In this document: positions 21,857 to 30,899 of the stretch, in pieces
How positions within the stretch are numbered: the stretch's first letter is position 1
How the letters are laid out: each line of letters begins with the position of its first letter
DNA from: Huaxiibacter chinensis
Lineage (GTDB): Bacteria; Pseudomonadota; Gammaproteobacteria; Enterobacterales; Enterobacteriaceae
NCBI RefSeq assembly: GCF_022171985.1
Contig: NZ_JAJVHF010000014.1
Coordinates: forward strand, 1-64,000
DNA: 64,000 nucleotides
Direction: 5' to 3'
The notes under the pieces: generated by a model
What the model was told of the DNA's origin: nothing
Seen by the model: the letters and a program-made list of their open reading frames with translations, nothing else
Databases searched by the model: none
Program-made: the position numbers and the translations under genes

Positions 21857-22786
21857 TTAAGCAGGCATTGCCTCGCGGGGAATGATCGCCCCGCGATACT
21901 GGATAACGGTGCTGGCCGTTAAATGCCCGCGTTTAGCCGCCTCGACCGGCGATCCACCGGTCAGACGGACTGCAAGATATCCTGCGCTGAAGGAATCACC
22001 CGCTGCCGTGGTATCCACTACGTTCTCTTTCGCCAGTTTTACAGCCGGCACGTCAATCAACGCGTCGCCCTTCACGGCAACCAGACAAGAGTCGGCCCCG
22101 CGTTTAATGACCACTTCGGTCACGCCCGCGTCATGCGTACGCGCAATCACCTCTTCAACCGGTTTTTCGCCCCACAGCGCATCTTCGTCGTCGAGGGTTA
22201 AAAACGCGATATCGGTGCATTGCAGCATCTGCTGATAAACCTGCTGTGTCTCTTCGCGGCTGCTCCACAGACGTGGGCGGTAGTTATTATCGAAAATCAC
22301 TTTACCGCCATTGGCGCGGCACTCATGCAGCAGAGAGAGTAATTTCTCGCGGCTGGAAGGGCTAAGAATCGCCAGGCTAATGCCGCTCAGATACAGATAG
22401 TCGAACGTTGCCAGCTCTTCACAGATTGCCGCCGCACTGTCGCTTTCCAGCCAGAACTTCGCCGCCGCTTCGTTACGCCAGTAGTAAAACGTCCGCTCAC
22501 CCGTGCTATCGGTTTCGATGTAGTAGAGACCCGGCAGACGGTTTTCCATCTGTTGAATCAATGCGGTGTTCACGTTCTCTGCCTTCCAGGCATCCAGCAT
22601 CTGTTGACTGAAGCTGTCGGTCCCCAGAGCGGTAACGTAGTTCACCGTCAGCGCTTCAGGAGCCACCTGACGGGCAATATAAACGGACGTGTTTAACGTG
22701 TCGCCACCAAAGCCGCGGCTCACTTCCGCGCCTTTTTGTGACAGCTCAATCATGCATTCGCCTATCACGGCAATTTTCTTAGACAT
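21857..22786 (-). CDS. kdgK: 2-keto-3-deoxygluconate kinase KdgK
   Basis: KdgK phosphorylates 2-dehydro-3-deoxygluconate to KDPG, which enters the Entner-Doudoroff aldolase step. The product has 309 residues from ATG 22786, as in E. coli, and has the PfkB/ribokinase fold: GFGGDTLNTS near the N-terminus and the catalytic DTTAAGDSFSAGY motif near the C-terminus. A longer frame to 22846 would add 20 residues without family support, so I start at MSKKIAVIGE. It is convergent with yhjJ. Confidence 0.96.
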   Translation of the reverse strand: MSKKIAVIGECMIELSQKGAEVSRGFGGDTLNTSVYIARQVAPEALTVNYVTALGTDSFSQQMLDAWKAENVNTALIQQMENRLPGLYYIETDSTGERTFYYWRNEAAAKFWLESDSAAAICEELATFDYLYLSGISLAILSPSSREKLLSLLHECRANGGKVIFDNNYRPRLWSSREETQQVYQQMLQCTDIAFLTLDDEDALWGEKPVEEVIARTHDAGVTEVVIKRGADSCLVAVKGDALIDVPAVKLAKENVVDTTAAGDSFSAGYLAVRLTGGSPVEAAKRGHLTASTVIQYRGAIIPREAMPA

Positions 22787-22853
22787 AGTCGTGAACCTGA
22801 ACAGATAAATTAACGTAAGTGTGCGCTGGGAGAAATTTGTGGTCAACTATATT

Positions 22854-22866
22854 AAAACGACGTTCC
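22854..22866 (-). promoter_or_regulatory. Possible KdgR operator upstream of kdgK
   Basis: On the minus strand the site reads GGAACGTCGTTTT, a two-half-site pattern resembling the KdgR palindrome GAAAC-N3-GTTTC at 8 of 10 half-site positions, 68 bases before the kdgK start. kdgK is a KdgR target in enterobacteria. The match is imperfect. Confidence 0.3.
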
Positions 22867-22941
22867 AGAAATTTTTTTGAGCCAGCGCGTGTTCCGGAAA
22901 GATTCTGTCATCTTAATTTCATTTTCAAATTCAACTGAACA

Positions 22942-22968
22942 TAAAGTTCTCACCTGGTGCGCCGATAA
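22942..22968 (+). promoter_or_regulatory. Sigma-28 (FliA) promoter for pdeH
   Basis: TAAAGTTC (22942-22949), an 11-base spacer, and GCCGATAA (22961-22968) match the flagellar class 3 consensus TAAAGTTT-N11-GCCGATAA in all but one base. It lies 50 bases before the pdeH ATG and reads toward it. E. coli yhjH is a known FliA target. Confidence 0.92.
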
Positions 22969-23017
22969 CTCTTTGACGAGTCCAGACAGGTCATCTCTTT
23001 TCAACAGGGCATCTGAA

Positions 23018-23791
23018 ATGAAGTCAGAGCAGGTTATCCAGCGGCTAAGCACCACTCCTGAAGCAAGTATTGAATGCTTGCAGGAGCATCGCTATTGGCT
23101 GCAATGTGAGCGTGCTTATACTTATCAGCCCATCTACCGTATCGATGGAAGACTGATGGCTGTCGAAATTCTGACCGTCGTAACGCACCCATCAAACCCC
23201 GGACAACGTATTGCTCCCGATCGCTATTTTGCAGAAGTGAGCGTGCGCCAGCGTCTGGATGTGCTGGAAGAGCAGCTTAAAATGCTTTCTACCTACGCCG
23301 CCTTCTTCAGACAGCATGACATCCTGGCTTCGGTAAACGTCGACGGCCCAACGCTGCTTGCGTTACGCCAGAACCCGTCTCTTCTGGATCTGGTTGCCTC
23401 GCTGCCCTGGATGCGTTTTGAACTGGTCGAACACGTACGGCTGCCGCAGGACTCCTCCTTTGCCACGATGTGTGAATTTGGTCCGCTCTGGCTGGATGAC
23501 TTTGGCACGGGAATGGCCAATTTCTCCGCGCTGAGTGAAGTGCAATACGACTACATCAAAGTCGCGCGCGATCTCTTCATCATGCTGCGTCAAACCTCTG
23601 AAGGCCGCAATCTGTTTACGCTGTTATTACAGCTGATGAACCGCTACTGCAAGGGGGTCATCGTTGAAGGCGTCGAAACCCTGGAAGAGTGGCGTGATGT
23701 GCAACAGTCCCCTGCCGCCGCCGCGCAAGGCTATTTTCTTTCCCGACCGGTCCCGATGGAGACGCTTGAAAGCGTCATAATCACGCTCTAG
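23018..23791 (+). CDS. pdeH: Cyclic-di-GMP phosphodiesterase PdeH (YhjH)
   Basis: PdeH is a stand-alone cytoplasmic EAL phosphodiesterase that keeps cyclic-di-GMP low in swimming cells, so YcgR does not brake flagella and matrix genes stay off. The product has 257 residues from ATG 23018 (AGGG 8 bases upstream), close to the 255 of E. coli. The EAL motif appears as E50-I-L and the metal-binding DDFGTG motif is intact, as is the GVIVEGVET segment. An upstream extension to 22877 would run through the sigma-28 promoter and is rejected. The gene links flagellar expression to the nearby cellulose cluster. Confidence 0.96.
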   Translation: MKSEQVIQRLSTTPEASIECLQEHRYWLQCERAYTYQPIYRIDGRLMAVEILTVVTHPSNPGQRIAPDRYFAEVSVRQRLDVLEEQLKMLSTYAAFFRQHDILASVNVDGPTLLALRQNPSLLDLVASLPWMRFELVEHVRLPQDSSFATMCEFGPLWLDDFGTGMANFSALSEVQYDYIKVARDLFIMLRQTSEGRNLFTLLLQLMNRYCKGVIVEGVETLEEWRDVQQSPAAAAQGYFLSRPVPMETLESVIITL

Positions 23792-23858
23792 AGCCTGCCG
23801 ATTCTCCTTGTCTGAACTATATTCATGAAAGGCAAGGTAATAAGGCAGGAACAGAGCA

Positions 23859-25919
23859 ATGACTAAAACGACCAGGATTATCACCTGGATAGTAGGGATC
23901 TTCTTGTTGTTGATTGTGGTGGCAATCATCATTATTGCGACGTTTGACTGGAACCGTCTCAAACCGACCATCAACCAGAAAGTCTCCACTGAACTCAACC
24001 GGCCCTTCGCGATTCGCGGGGATTTAGGCGTGGTATGGGAACGCCAGAAAACGGAAACCGGCTGGCGAAGCTGGGTGCCCTGGCCGCACGTTCATGCCAA
24101 CGATATTGTCCTCGGCAATCCGCCAGACATTCCTGAAGTGACGATGGTGCATCTGCCCCGCGTAGAAGCCACGCTGGCGCCGCTGGCGCTGCTGACGAAA
24201 ACCGTCTATTTACCCTGGATCAAACTGCAACAACCGGATGCGCGGCTGATCCGCCTGTCGGAAAAAAACAACAACTGGACGTTCAACCTGGCGAGCAGCG
24301 GCGAAAAAGATCCCAACGCGCAGCCGTCGTCGTGGTCTTTCCGTCTGGATAATATTTTGTTCGATCGCGGACGGATCGCGATCGACGATAAGGTCAGCAA
24401 AGCCGACGTGGAGATCCTGGTTGATCCGCTCGGGAAGCCGCTCCCGTTTAGTGAAGTCTCTGGCAGCAAAGGCAAAGATGATAAAAATCGGATTGGTGAT
24501 TATGTCTTTGGCCTGAAAGCGAAAGGGCGCTACAACGACCAGGCGGTGACCGGTTCAGGGAAAATAGGCGGGATGTTAGCGTTACGCAGCGAAGGCACGC
24601 CTTTCCCGGTGCAGGCTGATTTCCGCTCCGGCAATACCCGTGTGGCCTTCGTGGGTACCGTTAACGACCCGATGAACATGGGCGGCGTGGATCTCCAGCT
24701 GAAATTTGCCGGCGATTCGCTGGGTGAACTTTACGATCTCACTGGCGTGTTGCTGCCGGATACGCCGCCGTTTGAAACGGACGGTCGGCTGGTGGCGAAG
24801 ATCGATGCTGAAAAATCTTCCGTATTTGACTATCGCGGGTTTAATGGCCGTATCGGCGACAGCGATATTCACGGCTCCCTGACCTATACCACCGGTAAGC
24901 CACGGCCAAAACTGGAAGGGGATATGGAATCCCGCCAGCTTCGCCTGGCCGATTTAGGTCCGCTGATTGGTGTCGACTCCGGTAAAGGGGCGCAAAAATC
25001 GAAAAATTCAGAGCAGAAAAAGGGTGAAAAAGATCTTCAGCCTGCGGGCAAAGTGCTGCCTTACGATCGCTTTGAAACCGATAAGTGGGACGTGATGGAC
25101 GCCGATGTGCGTTTCAAAGGGCGTAAAATCGAGCATGGCAGTTCTCTGCCGCTGAGCGACCTGTCCACCCACGTTATTCTCAAAAACGGCGACCTGCGCT
25201 TACAGCCGCTGAAATTTGGCATGGCAGGCGGAACCATCAGCGCGAATATCCACCTTGAGGGGGATAAAAAGCCGATGCAGGGCCGCGCTGACATTAAGGC
25301 CCGCAAGCTGAAGCTTAAAGAGCTGATGCCTGACGTGGAGCTGATGCAGAAAACGCTTGGTGAAATGAACGGCGACGCGGAGATTCGCGGCGTCGGGAAC
25401 TCTGTCGCAGCACTGCTTGGCAGCGGCAACGGTAATCTCAAGCTGTTGATGAATGACGGGCTGGTGAGCCGTAACCTGATGGAAATCCTGGGGCTGAACG
25501 TGGGTAACTTCGTTATCGGCCAGATTTTTGGCGATGATGAGGTGCGGGTAAACTGTGCGGCAGCCAACCTGGATTTGGTCAATGGCGTGGCGCGTCCGCA
25601 GATCTTTGCCTTTGACACCGAGAATGCAGTGATTAACGTCACGGGCACCGCGAGTATGGCCTCTGAACAGCTTGATTTGACCATTAATCCGGAGAGTAAA
25701 GGGTTCCGTATTATTACGTTGCGTTCACCGCTGTATGTCCGGGGCACCTTCAAAAATCCGCAGGCGGGCGTAAAAGCCGGGCCGCTGATTGCACGAGGTG
25801 CAGTGGCAGCCGCTCTGGCGACGCTGGTGACGCCAGCGGCGGCGTTACTGGCGCTGATTTCCCCGTCGGAAGGCGATGCGAATCAATGCCGGACGATATT
25901 GTCGCAGATGAAAAAGTGA
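23859..25919 (+). CDS. yhjG: AsmA-family protein YhjG
   Basis: A 686-residue protein of the AsmA family, long bridge-like proteins thought to help move phospholipids between the inner and outer membranes. It has an N-terminal membrane anchor (about 9-30, rich in Ile/Val/Leu), a periplasmic N-terminal AsmA domain and a C-terminal AsmA_2 domain containing the typical GNGNLKLLMNDGLVS segment. Lys/Asp-rich patches occur around 385-400. Length and position after pdeH match E. coli yhjG. Its specific role is not known. Confidence 0.92.
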   Translation: MTKTTRIITWIVGIFLLLIVVAIIIIATFDWNRLKPTINQKVSTELNRPFAIRGDLGVVWERQKTETGWRSWVPWPHVHANDIVLGNPPDIPEVTMVHLPRVEATLAPLALLTKTVYLPWIKLQQPDARLIRLSEKNNNWTFNLASSGEKDPNAQPSSWSFRLDNILFDRGRIAIDDKVSKADVEILVDPLGKPLPFSEVSGSKGKDDKNRIGDYVFGLKAKGRYNDQAVTGSGKIGGMLALRSEGTPFPVQADFRSGNTRVAFVGTVNDPMNMGGVDLQLKFAGDSLGELYDLTGVLLPDTPPFETDGRLVAKIDAEKSSVFDYRGFNGRIGDSDIHGSLTYTTGKPRPKLEGDMESRQLRLADLGPLIGVDSGKGAQKSKNSEQKKGEKDLQPAGKVLPYDRFETDKWDVMDADVRFKGRKIEHGSSLPLSDLSTHVILKNGDLRLQPLKFGMAGGTISANIHLEGDKKPMQGRADIKARKLKLKELMPDVELMQKTLGEMNGDAEIRGVGNSVAALLGSGNGNLKLLMNDGLVSRNLMEILGLNVGNFVIGQIFGDDEVRVNCAAANLDLVNGVARPQIFAFDTENAVINVTGTASMASEQLDLTINPESKGFRIITLRSPLYVRGTFKNPQAGVKAGPLIARGAVAAALATLVTPAAALLALISPSEGDANQCRTILSQMKK

Positions 25920-25929
25920 TGTGCGGGCT

Positions 25930-26241
25930 GATGCCCTCACCCCAGCCCTCTCCCACAGGGAGAGGGAACCGTACTGTTTTCCCTTCTACCCTCTCGCTCT
26001 CCCAAATGAAGAAGATGCAGCAGGGTGTTCCCCCTCTCCCACAGGGAGAGGGAACCGTACGGTTTTCCCTTCTACTCGCTCGCTCTCCCACAAGAAGAAG
26101 GTGCAGCAGGGTGTTCCCCCTCTCCCACAGGGAGAGGGAACCGCACGGTTTTCCCTTCTACTCGCTCGCTCTCCCACAAGAAGAAGGTGCAGCAGGGTGT
26201 TCCCCCTCTCCCTGTGGGAGAGGGTCGGGGTGAGGGCATCA
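25930..26241. repeat. Tandem 86-base REP array between yhjG and yhjE
   Basis: CCCTCTCCC begins at 25946, 26032, 26118 and 26204, exactly 86 bases apart, giving three full units and a fourth that ends in an inverted arm. Each unit holds CCCTCTCCCACAGGGAGAGGG, then GAACCGTACGG or a close variant, TTTTCCCTTCTACTCGCTCG, and GAAGAAGGTGCAGCAGGGTG. The outer edges (GATGCCCTCACCCC at 25930 and GGGGTGAGGGCATC at 26227-26240) are inverted copies, as in a BIME. Units two and three are almost identical; the first differs at several bases. It fills the 378-base gap between convergent genes and has no coding support. Confidence 0.92.
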
Positions 26242-26297
26242 TACTGGAACAGAACAGTAAGCCGGGTCGGGCGTCGCCGCCCCCCGGCCATCAACAA

Positions 26298-27620
26298 TTA
26301 CAGAGCCTGATGTTTAGTCTCATGCGTTAACAGCAGCGCGATCAGCGTGAGTGCCGCCATAGACGCCAGGTAAACCCCCACGTAGAACAATCCGTAGTTC
26401 GCCTGTAACCAGGTGGCGATATAGGGTGCAACCGACGCGCCCAGAATAGACGAGACGTTATAGGAGAACGATGCCCCGGTATAACGCACTTCGGTCGGGA
26501 ACAGTTCAGGCAGCAGCGCGCCCATTGGGCCAAACGTCAACCCCATCAGGCTTAAACCAATCAGCAGATAGGCCATCACCAGCGCCGGGCTGCCGGAGCT
26601 TAACAGCGGCGGGAAGACAAACAGCGCGAACAGAATGATCAGCGTCGTAATCACAATCATGGTGGTGCGGCGACCGAACTTGTCCGCCAGCAGGCCGGCA
26701 ATCGGCACCATCACACCAAATCCAATCACCGCCATCATCAACATCCACAGCACTTCATTGCGCGGCAGACCCAGGCCAACCGGCGCGGCGGCGGTACTGA
26801 AGGTCATTGAATAGACCGTCATGATGTAGAACAGAGTATAAGTCGCCAGCATGATAAAGGTGCCCAGCACCGTCACGCGAAGATGTTTGGTCAGCAGCGT
26901 GCCAAGCGGGATCTTCACCTGCTTTTTCGCCGCCGCCACTTTGGCGAACACCGGGGTCTCATGCAGCGAGACTCGCACATACAAGCCAATCAGAACCAGC
27001 ACGGCAGAGAAAATAAACGGAATACGCCAGCCCCAGCTCATAAACTGCTCGTCAGTCAGCAGCCAGGAGAGCAGCAGAAACGTTCCGTTAGCGAAGAAGA
27101 AACCAATAGGGGCGCCAAGCTGCGGGAACGAACCGTATAAGGCACGTTTACGCGGCGGGGCATTCTCGGTAGCCAGCAGGGCCGCACCGCCCCATTCGCC
27201 TCCCAGTCCCAGGCCCTGACCAAAGCGTGCCAGCGCCAGCAGCATCGGGGCCAGAATACCAATGGTGTCATAGGTCGGCAGCAAACCGATCGCCACCGTA
27301 GAAATCCCCATCGTCAGCAGCGAGGCGACGAGGGTCACTTTACGACCCACGCGATCGCCAAAGTGTCCGAAGACCGCAGAGCCAATCGGGCGGGCGATGA
27401 AGGCGATAGCGAACGTTGCCAGCGATTGCAGCGTTGCAGCGGTTGGGTCGCCCTGTGGGAAGAAGATATGCGGGAAGACGATAACCGCAGCGGTCGCATA
27501 AATATAGAAATCAAAGAATTCGATCGCGGTGCCAATCAGAGAGGCAACGACGACTTTATTACGCGAGTTTACCGGCGTGCTTTCCGGTTCAGTATCGAGA
27601 GTGGTGGCTGTGGCTTGCAT
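26298..27620 (-). CDS. yhjE: MFS transporter YhjE
   Basis: A 440-residue, 12-span major facilitator superfamily carrier of the metabolite:H+ symporter group (ProP/KgtP-like). It shows the GHFGDRVGRK loop 2-3 motif, the RFGQGLGLGGEWGG segment and the LLADKFGRR repeat of that motif in the second half. Length and sequence track E. coli YhjE closely. The substrate is unknown. It is downstream of and co-directional with yhjD, with a 262-base gap (27621-27882) that would hold its own promoter. Confidence 0.93.
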   Translation of the reverse strand: MQATATTLDTEPESTPVNSRNKVVVASLIGTAIEFFDFYIYATAAVIVFPHIFFPQGDPTAATLQSLATFAIAFIARPIGSAVFGHFGDRVGRKVTLVASLLTMGISTVAIGLLPTYDTIGILAPMLLALARFGQGLGLGGEWGGAALLATENAPPRKRALYGSFPQLGAPIGFFFANGTFLLLSWLLTDEQFMSWGWRIPFIFSAVLVLIGLYVRVSLHETPVFAKVAAAKKQVKIPLGTLLTKHLRVTVLGTFIMLATYTLFYIMTVYSMTFSTAAAPVGLGLPRNEVLWMLMMAVIGFGVMVPIAGLLADKFGRRTTMIVITTLIILFALFVFPPLLSSGSPALVMAYLLIGLSLMGLTFGPMGALLPELFPTEVRYTGASFSYNVSSILGASVAPYIATWLQANYGLFYVGVYLASMAALTLIALLLTHETKHQAL

Positions 27621-27853
27621 AGTAATTTCTTATTTTTAGACGAACGAAGGGCCATATTACGCACAGCAAAACCGACATTTCAATGTGTAACAATCCCGGC
27701 GTGTGGTGAAAAAAGAGGCAAAAAGGGGATAATTTTCAGACCAGCAAAATCACTTCTATGAAATGCTTCACGTTTTTCTAATATCAGTGAATAAAACTGG
27801 TTTTTGGTTAAATAAAAGTTACGGGCTGGATTTATATGCTGAAATGGAAAGTT

Positions 27854-27872
27854 GGGCTGAAATTTTCAGCCC
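27854..27872 (-). terminator. Hairpin after yhjD
   Basis: GGGCTGAA (27854-27861) and TTCAGCCC (27865-27872) form a perfect 8-bp stem with a 3-base loop, 10 bases past the yhjD stop. There is no clean T run on the minus strand, so it may be a weak terminator or an RNA-processing signal. Confidence 0.45.
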
Positions 27873-27882
27873 ACTCAGTGTA

Positions 27883-28908
27883 TTAACGATGTGATTTGCC
27901 GGGCATTCTTGGGTCGTCTTTGTACTCTGCCGTGGCGATCCAGGCCGCGCAGAACAAGGTCAGACGGGCAAAGAAGTAGAAAAAGGCCATCAGGCCAAGT
28001 ACTGAACCAAATGCCGCGCCAGAAGGGGATTTAACCAGCGAGGGCAAGGTGTAGGTCATAACAATCTTTATGACCTCAAAACCGATGGCGGCGATCAAGG
28101 TACCGCGAATTAACGCTTTTTTACGCGGGCGATGACGCGGCAAACGCCAGAATATCCAGAAGAACAACAAATAGTTCGCGAATATAGAGATGGCTAACCC
28201 AATCACCCGCCACGCGGGTTTAAGCCATTCGATGTTATCCAGATACAGCGCGGAGATTATTAATTGCTGCGCTGAGCCGGCTACAGAGGTGATAGACAGC
28301 GTGACAATCAGGGCAAACAGCAGGCCAATCAGCGACACGAAATCGCGTAAATATTTCACCCATATCTTTTCCTGATCCTGCGGTTTCCGCTCCCAGACGT
28401 CACGCGACTGGGCGCGAATGGCTTCACGCAGGTTCCCCATCCAGTTAATCCCGGAATAAAGCGCAATTAACAGCCCCACGATACCCACGGTGGTACGTTG
28501 CTGCACCGCCGTGTTGATCGTGCTTTTAAGGGTGGCGGCGAGCGTGGGATCGCTGACGTTCAGCAGGATTTTAGAGAAAATGTCCTGCAGCAGCGTGGGG
28601 TGTGAAGCAAGCACAAAACCCGCGGCGGCAAACGAAACCATCATGATCGGAATCATCGACAGGAACGAGAAGTAGGTAATCGCTGCACCAAACTGGTTGC
28701 CCATACGGTCGCTAAAACGCTCTGCCGCGCGAATAATATGCGCAATCATCGGCCGGCGTTGGATCTTCTCTGCCGTATCCGTGACGGTCGCCAGCGCCTT
28801 GTTTGCCTTGCCGGGTTCTTTTTCCGGCTCTGGCCTGGTCTCCATCTTTTTGATGGGTTCGAAATCAATTTCAGGGGTCGGTCGTTGCGGGTTGTTTTCC
28901 GGCGTCAC
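27883..28908 (-). CDS. yhjD: YihY/BrkB-family inner-membrane protein YhjD
   Basis: A 341-residue inner-membrane protein with a hydrophilic N-terminal arm of about 70 residues and roughly six membrane spans. It is closely similar to E. coli YhjD throughout, including FGAAITYFSFLSMIPI and RLPRHRPRKKALIRGT. A YhjD mutation suppresses the lethality of Kdo-less lipid IVA in E. coli, which suggests a link to lipid A precursor export. The start is GTG 28908, with AGGAA 7 bases upstream; the nearby ATG at 28915 is out of frame. Confidence 0.92.
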   Translation of the reverse strand: MTPENNPQRPTPEIDFEPIKKMETRPEPEKEPGKANKALATVTDTAEKIQRRPMIAHIIRAAERFSDRMGNQFGAAITYFSFLSMIPIMMVSFAAAGFVLASHPTLLQDIFSKILLNVSDPTLAATLKSTINTAVQQRTTVGIVGLLIALYSGINWMGNLREAIRAQSRDVWERKPQDQEKIWVKYLRDFVSLIGLLFALIVTLSITSVAGSAQQLIISALYLDNIEWLKPAWRVIGLAISIFANYLLFFWIFWRLPRHRPRKKALIRGTLIAAIGFEVIKIVMTYTLPSLVKSPSGAAFGSVLGLMAFFYFFARLTLFCAAWIATAEYKDDPRMPGKSHR

Positions 28909-28959
28909 GCGTCATTTCCTTTTCGTTTGGCTGGATGTAAATGAAAGTATAGCTTGTGA

Positions 28960-29859
28960 CTAGTCGACATAGGTTTTCATCAGTTCTGTCAGCCACTCCA
29001 TAAACAGATGGACTCGCCGGGAGAGATTGCGGCGGTGAGGATAAATCAGGGAGACCGGCATCGCTTCGGCACGATATTGCGGCAAAATTTCGATAAGCTT
29101 TTTCGCCCGCAGGGCTTCCCGAACCCCCACGCGAGGCACCTGAATAATGCCCAGCCCGGCGAGGCAGGCAGCCTGATAGGTCTCGGTGCTGTTTACGGTG
29201 AGAATCCCCCCGGTTTTGATCCAGTGCGTGGTATCGCCGTTAAAAAACTCAAAACCCTGTGGTCGTGTACCCAGATTAACCGAGTAGTGAATCACCGCAT
29301 GCGAGGCGAGATCGTCCAGGTTCTGCGGATAACCAAAGCGCGTCAGATAATCCGGGCTGGCGCAGTTGACGATCGACAGTTTGCCAAGCGGACGGGCAAT
29401 CAACCCCGAGTCTTTGAGCGTCCCGACCCGTACCACGCAGTCAAACCCTTCGCGCACCACGTCAACCAGACGATCGCTGCTGCTGAGTTCCAGTTCAATG
29501 CCCGGATACTGCTGCAGAAACGCGGGCAGTTTGGGGATGATTAAATTTCGTGCAACGCCGACGGGCATATCGACACGTAGTCGACCGCTGATACTGGCGG
29601 GATCGTGCTGAAATAGTCCGTCCAGTTCATCGAGGTTTGCCAGCAAATCTTTTGCCCGCTCGTAATAGACCATACCGTCCTGCGTGAGGCTCACGCGGCG
29701 CGTGGTACGGTGCAAAAGCTGCGTGCCTAACAGGTTTTCCAGCGCCTGTATCTGACGCGATACGCTACCTTTAGGAAGGCCGAGCGTGTCCGCTGCGCGG
29801 GAAAAACTTTCCAGTTCGGCGACGCGAATGAAGAGCTGCATTGCGTGAATTTTATCCAT
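28960..29859 (-). CDS. yhjC: LysR-family regulator YhjC (RcdB)
   Basis: A 299-residue LysR regulator with an N-terminal winged helix (LESFSRAADTLGLPKGSVSRQ, about 16-36) and a C-terminal effector domain. It has the same length as E. coli YhjC, also called RcdB, a reported activator of csgD. It is divergent from an SDR gene absent from the K-12 locus; since LysR proteins often control the divergent gene, the SDR is a likely target. The 119-base gap between them holds the palindrome GTTGCAAC. Confidence 0.9.
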   Translation of the reverse strand: MDKIHAMQLFIRVAELESFSRAADTLGLPKGSVSRQIQALENLLGTQLLHRTTRRVSLTQDGMVYYERAKDLLANLDELDGLFQHDPASISGRLRVDMPVGVARNLIIPKLPAFLQQYPGIELELSSSDRLVDVVREGFDCVVRVGTLKDSGLIARPLGKLSIVNCASPDYLTRFGYPQNLDDLASHAVIHYSVNLGTRPQGFEFFNGDTTHWIKTGGILTVNSTETYQAACLAGLGIIQVPRVGVREALRAKKLIEILPQYRAEAMPVSLIYPHRRNLSRRVHLFMEWLTELMKTYVD

Positions 29860-29876
29860 AGCCTGCCCTCATTGTT

Positions 29877-29884
29877 GTTGCAAC
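29877..29884. promoter_or_regulatory. Possible LysR-type operator
   Basis: The perfect 8-base palindrome GTTGCAAC sits in the yhjC/SDR divergent gap, 18 bases from the yhjC start. It could be part of a LysR box, but the T-N11-A pattern is too common to prove it. Confidence 0.25.
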
Positions 29885-29978
29885 TGAAACAGTAAAACGT
29901 TTTTGAGCATCTTTATTGATTTTCTATCACCTAATAAGCTCTTTCTCAATCTACATCACAGCTAAAACGAGGTTTCTT

Positions 29979-30737
29979 ATGACAGAACGTATCGCATTAG
30001 TGACTGGCGGCAGCCGCGGACTGGGCAAGAACGCGGCATTGAAGCTGGCAGCAATGGGCACAGGCATCATCCTCACTTACAACAGCAGCCAGAAAGAGGC
30101 GCTCGCTGTGGTACGTGAAATTGAAGAAAAAGGCGTAAAGGCCGTGGCATTGCAGCTAAACGTGGGCGATGTCAGCCGCTTTGAGCCTTTCGCCAAAGAG
30201 GTTCAGTCGCAGCTTAAGCATGTGTGGCAGCGCGACGCCTTCGATTATTTGTTGAACAATGCCGGCACCGGTTTATACGCGCCGTATGCAGACACCACTG
30301 AAGCGCAATTTGATGACGCGTTAAACATTCATTTTAAGGGGCCGTTCTTCCTGACTCAGCGGCTCTTACCCTTAATCAAAGATGGCGGACGTATTCTGAA
30401 TGTCTCCAGCGGGCTTGCCCGTTTTGCACAGCCTGGTTCCAGCGCCTATGCGGCCATGAAAGGGGCCATGGAGGTGCTGACGCGTTATCAGGCTAAAGAG
30501 CTGGGCGCACGGGGGATCTCGGTAAATATTATTGCCCCTGGCGCGATTGAGACCGATTTTGGCGGTGGCCGCGTGCGGGATAACGGCGAGCTAAACAAAA
30601 TGCTGGCCTCACAAACGGCTCTGGGGCGCGTTGGATTGCCGGATGACATTGGTGATGCCATTGCGGCCTTGTTGAGCGATAAGCTGGGCTGGATGAATGC
30701 GCAACGTATTGAAGTTTCAGGCGGCATGTTCCTGTAA
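29979..30737 (+). CDS. SDR-family oxidoreductase
   Basis: A 252-residue classical short-chain dehydrogenase/reductase. The cofactor motif TGGSRGLG is at 9-16, NNAG at 93-96, and the catalytic residues are Ser144, Tyr157 and Lys161 (YAAMK). The residue after the second strand does not decide NAD from NADP. I start at ATG 29979, with ACGAGG 6 bases upstream; a frame open from 29916 has no motif. The substrate is unknown. It is divergent from the LysR gene yhjC, which may regulate it. Confidence 0.85.
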   Translation: MTERIALVTGGSRGLGKNAALKLAAMGTGIILTYNSSQKEALAVVREIEEKGVKAVALQLNVGDVSRFEPFAKEVQSQLKHVWQRDAFDYLLNNAGTGLYAPYADTTEAQFDDALNIHFKGPFFLTQRLLPLIKDGGRILNVSSGLARFAQPGSSAYAAMKGAMEVLTRYQAKELGARGISVNIIAPGAIETDFGGGRVRDNGELNKMLASQTALGRVGLPDDIGDAIAALLSDKLGWMNAQRIEVSGGMFL

Positions 30738-30899
30738 TGGTTTTTCCGGGTCTTGAGATTATCCTTAAGGCATATATGTCAAAGTTTAAGATATGTCTCA
30801 TGAGCCGGGTGTTTTGTAACCCTTCCTGAGTGGGCGCTTTTTCTTATTAACGTCCCCTGTAAAATGAGTCGCTATGCCGATTTACAGGAGAAGAAAATA

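Noticed and set aside
25930-26241. CRISPR array
   Set aside because: Whole 86-base units repeat, including the would-be spacers, and no cas genes are near.
25886-26330. Several overlapping open frames over the 86-base array
   Set aside because: Their repeated peptides come only from the repeated DNA, and frames change between units because 86 is not a multiple of three.
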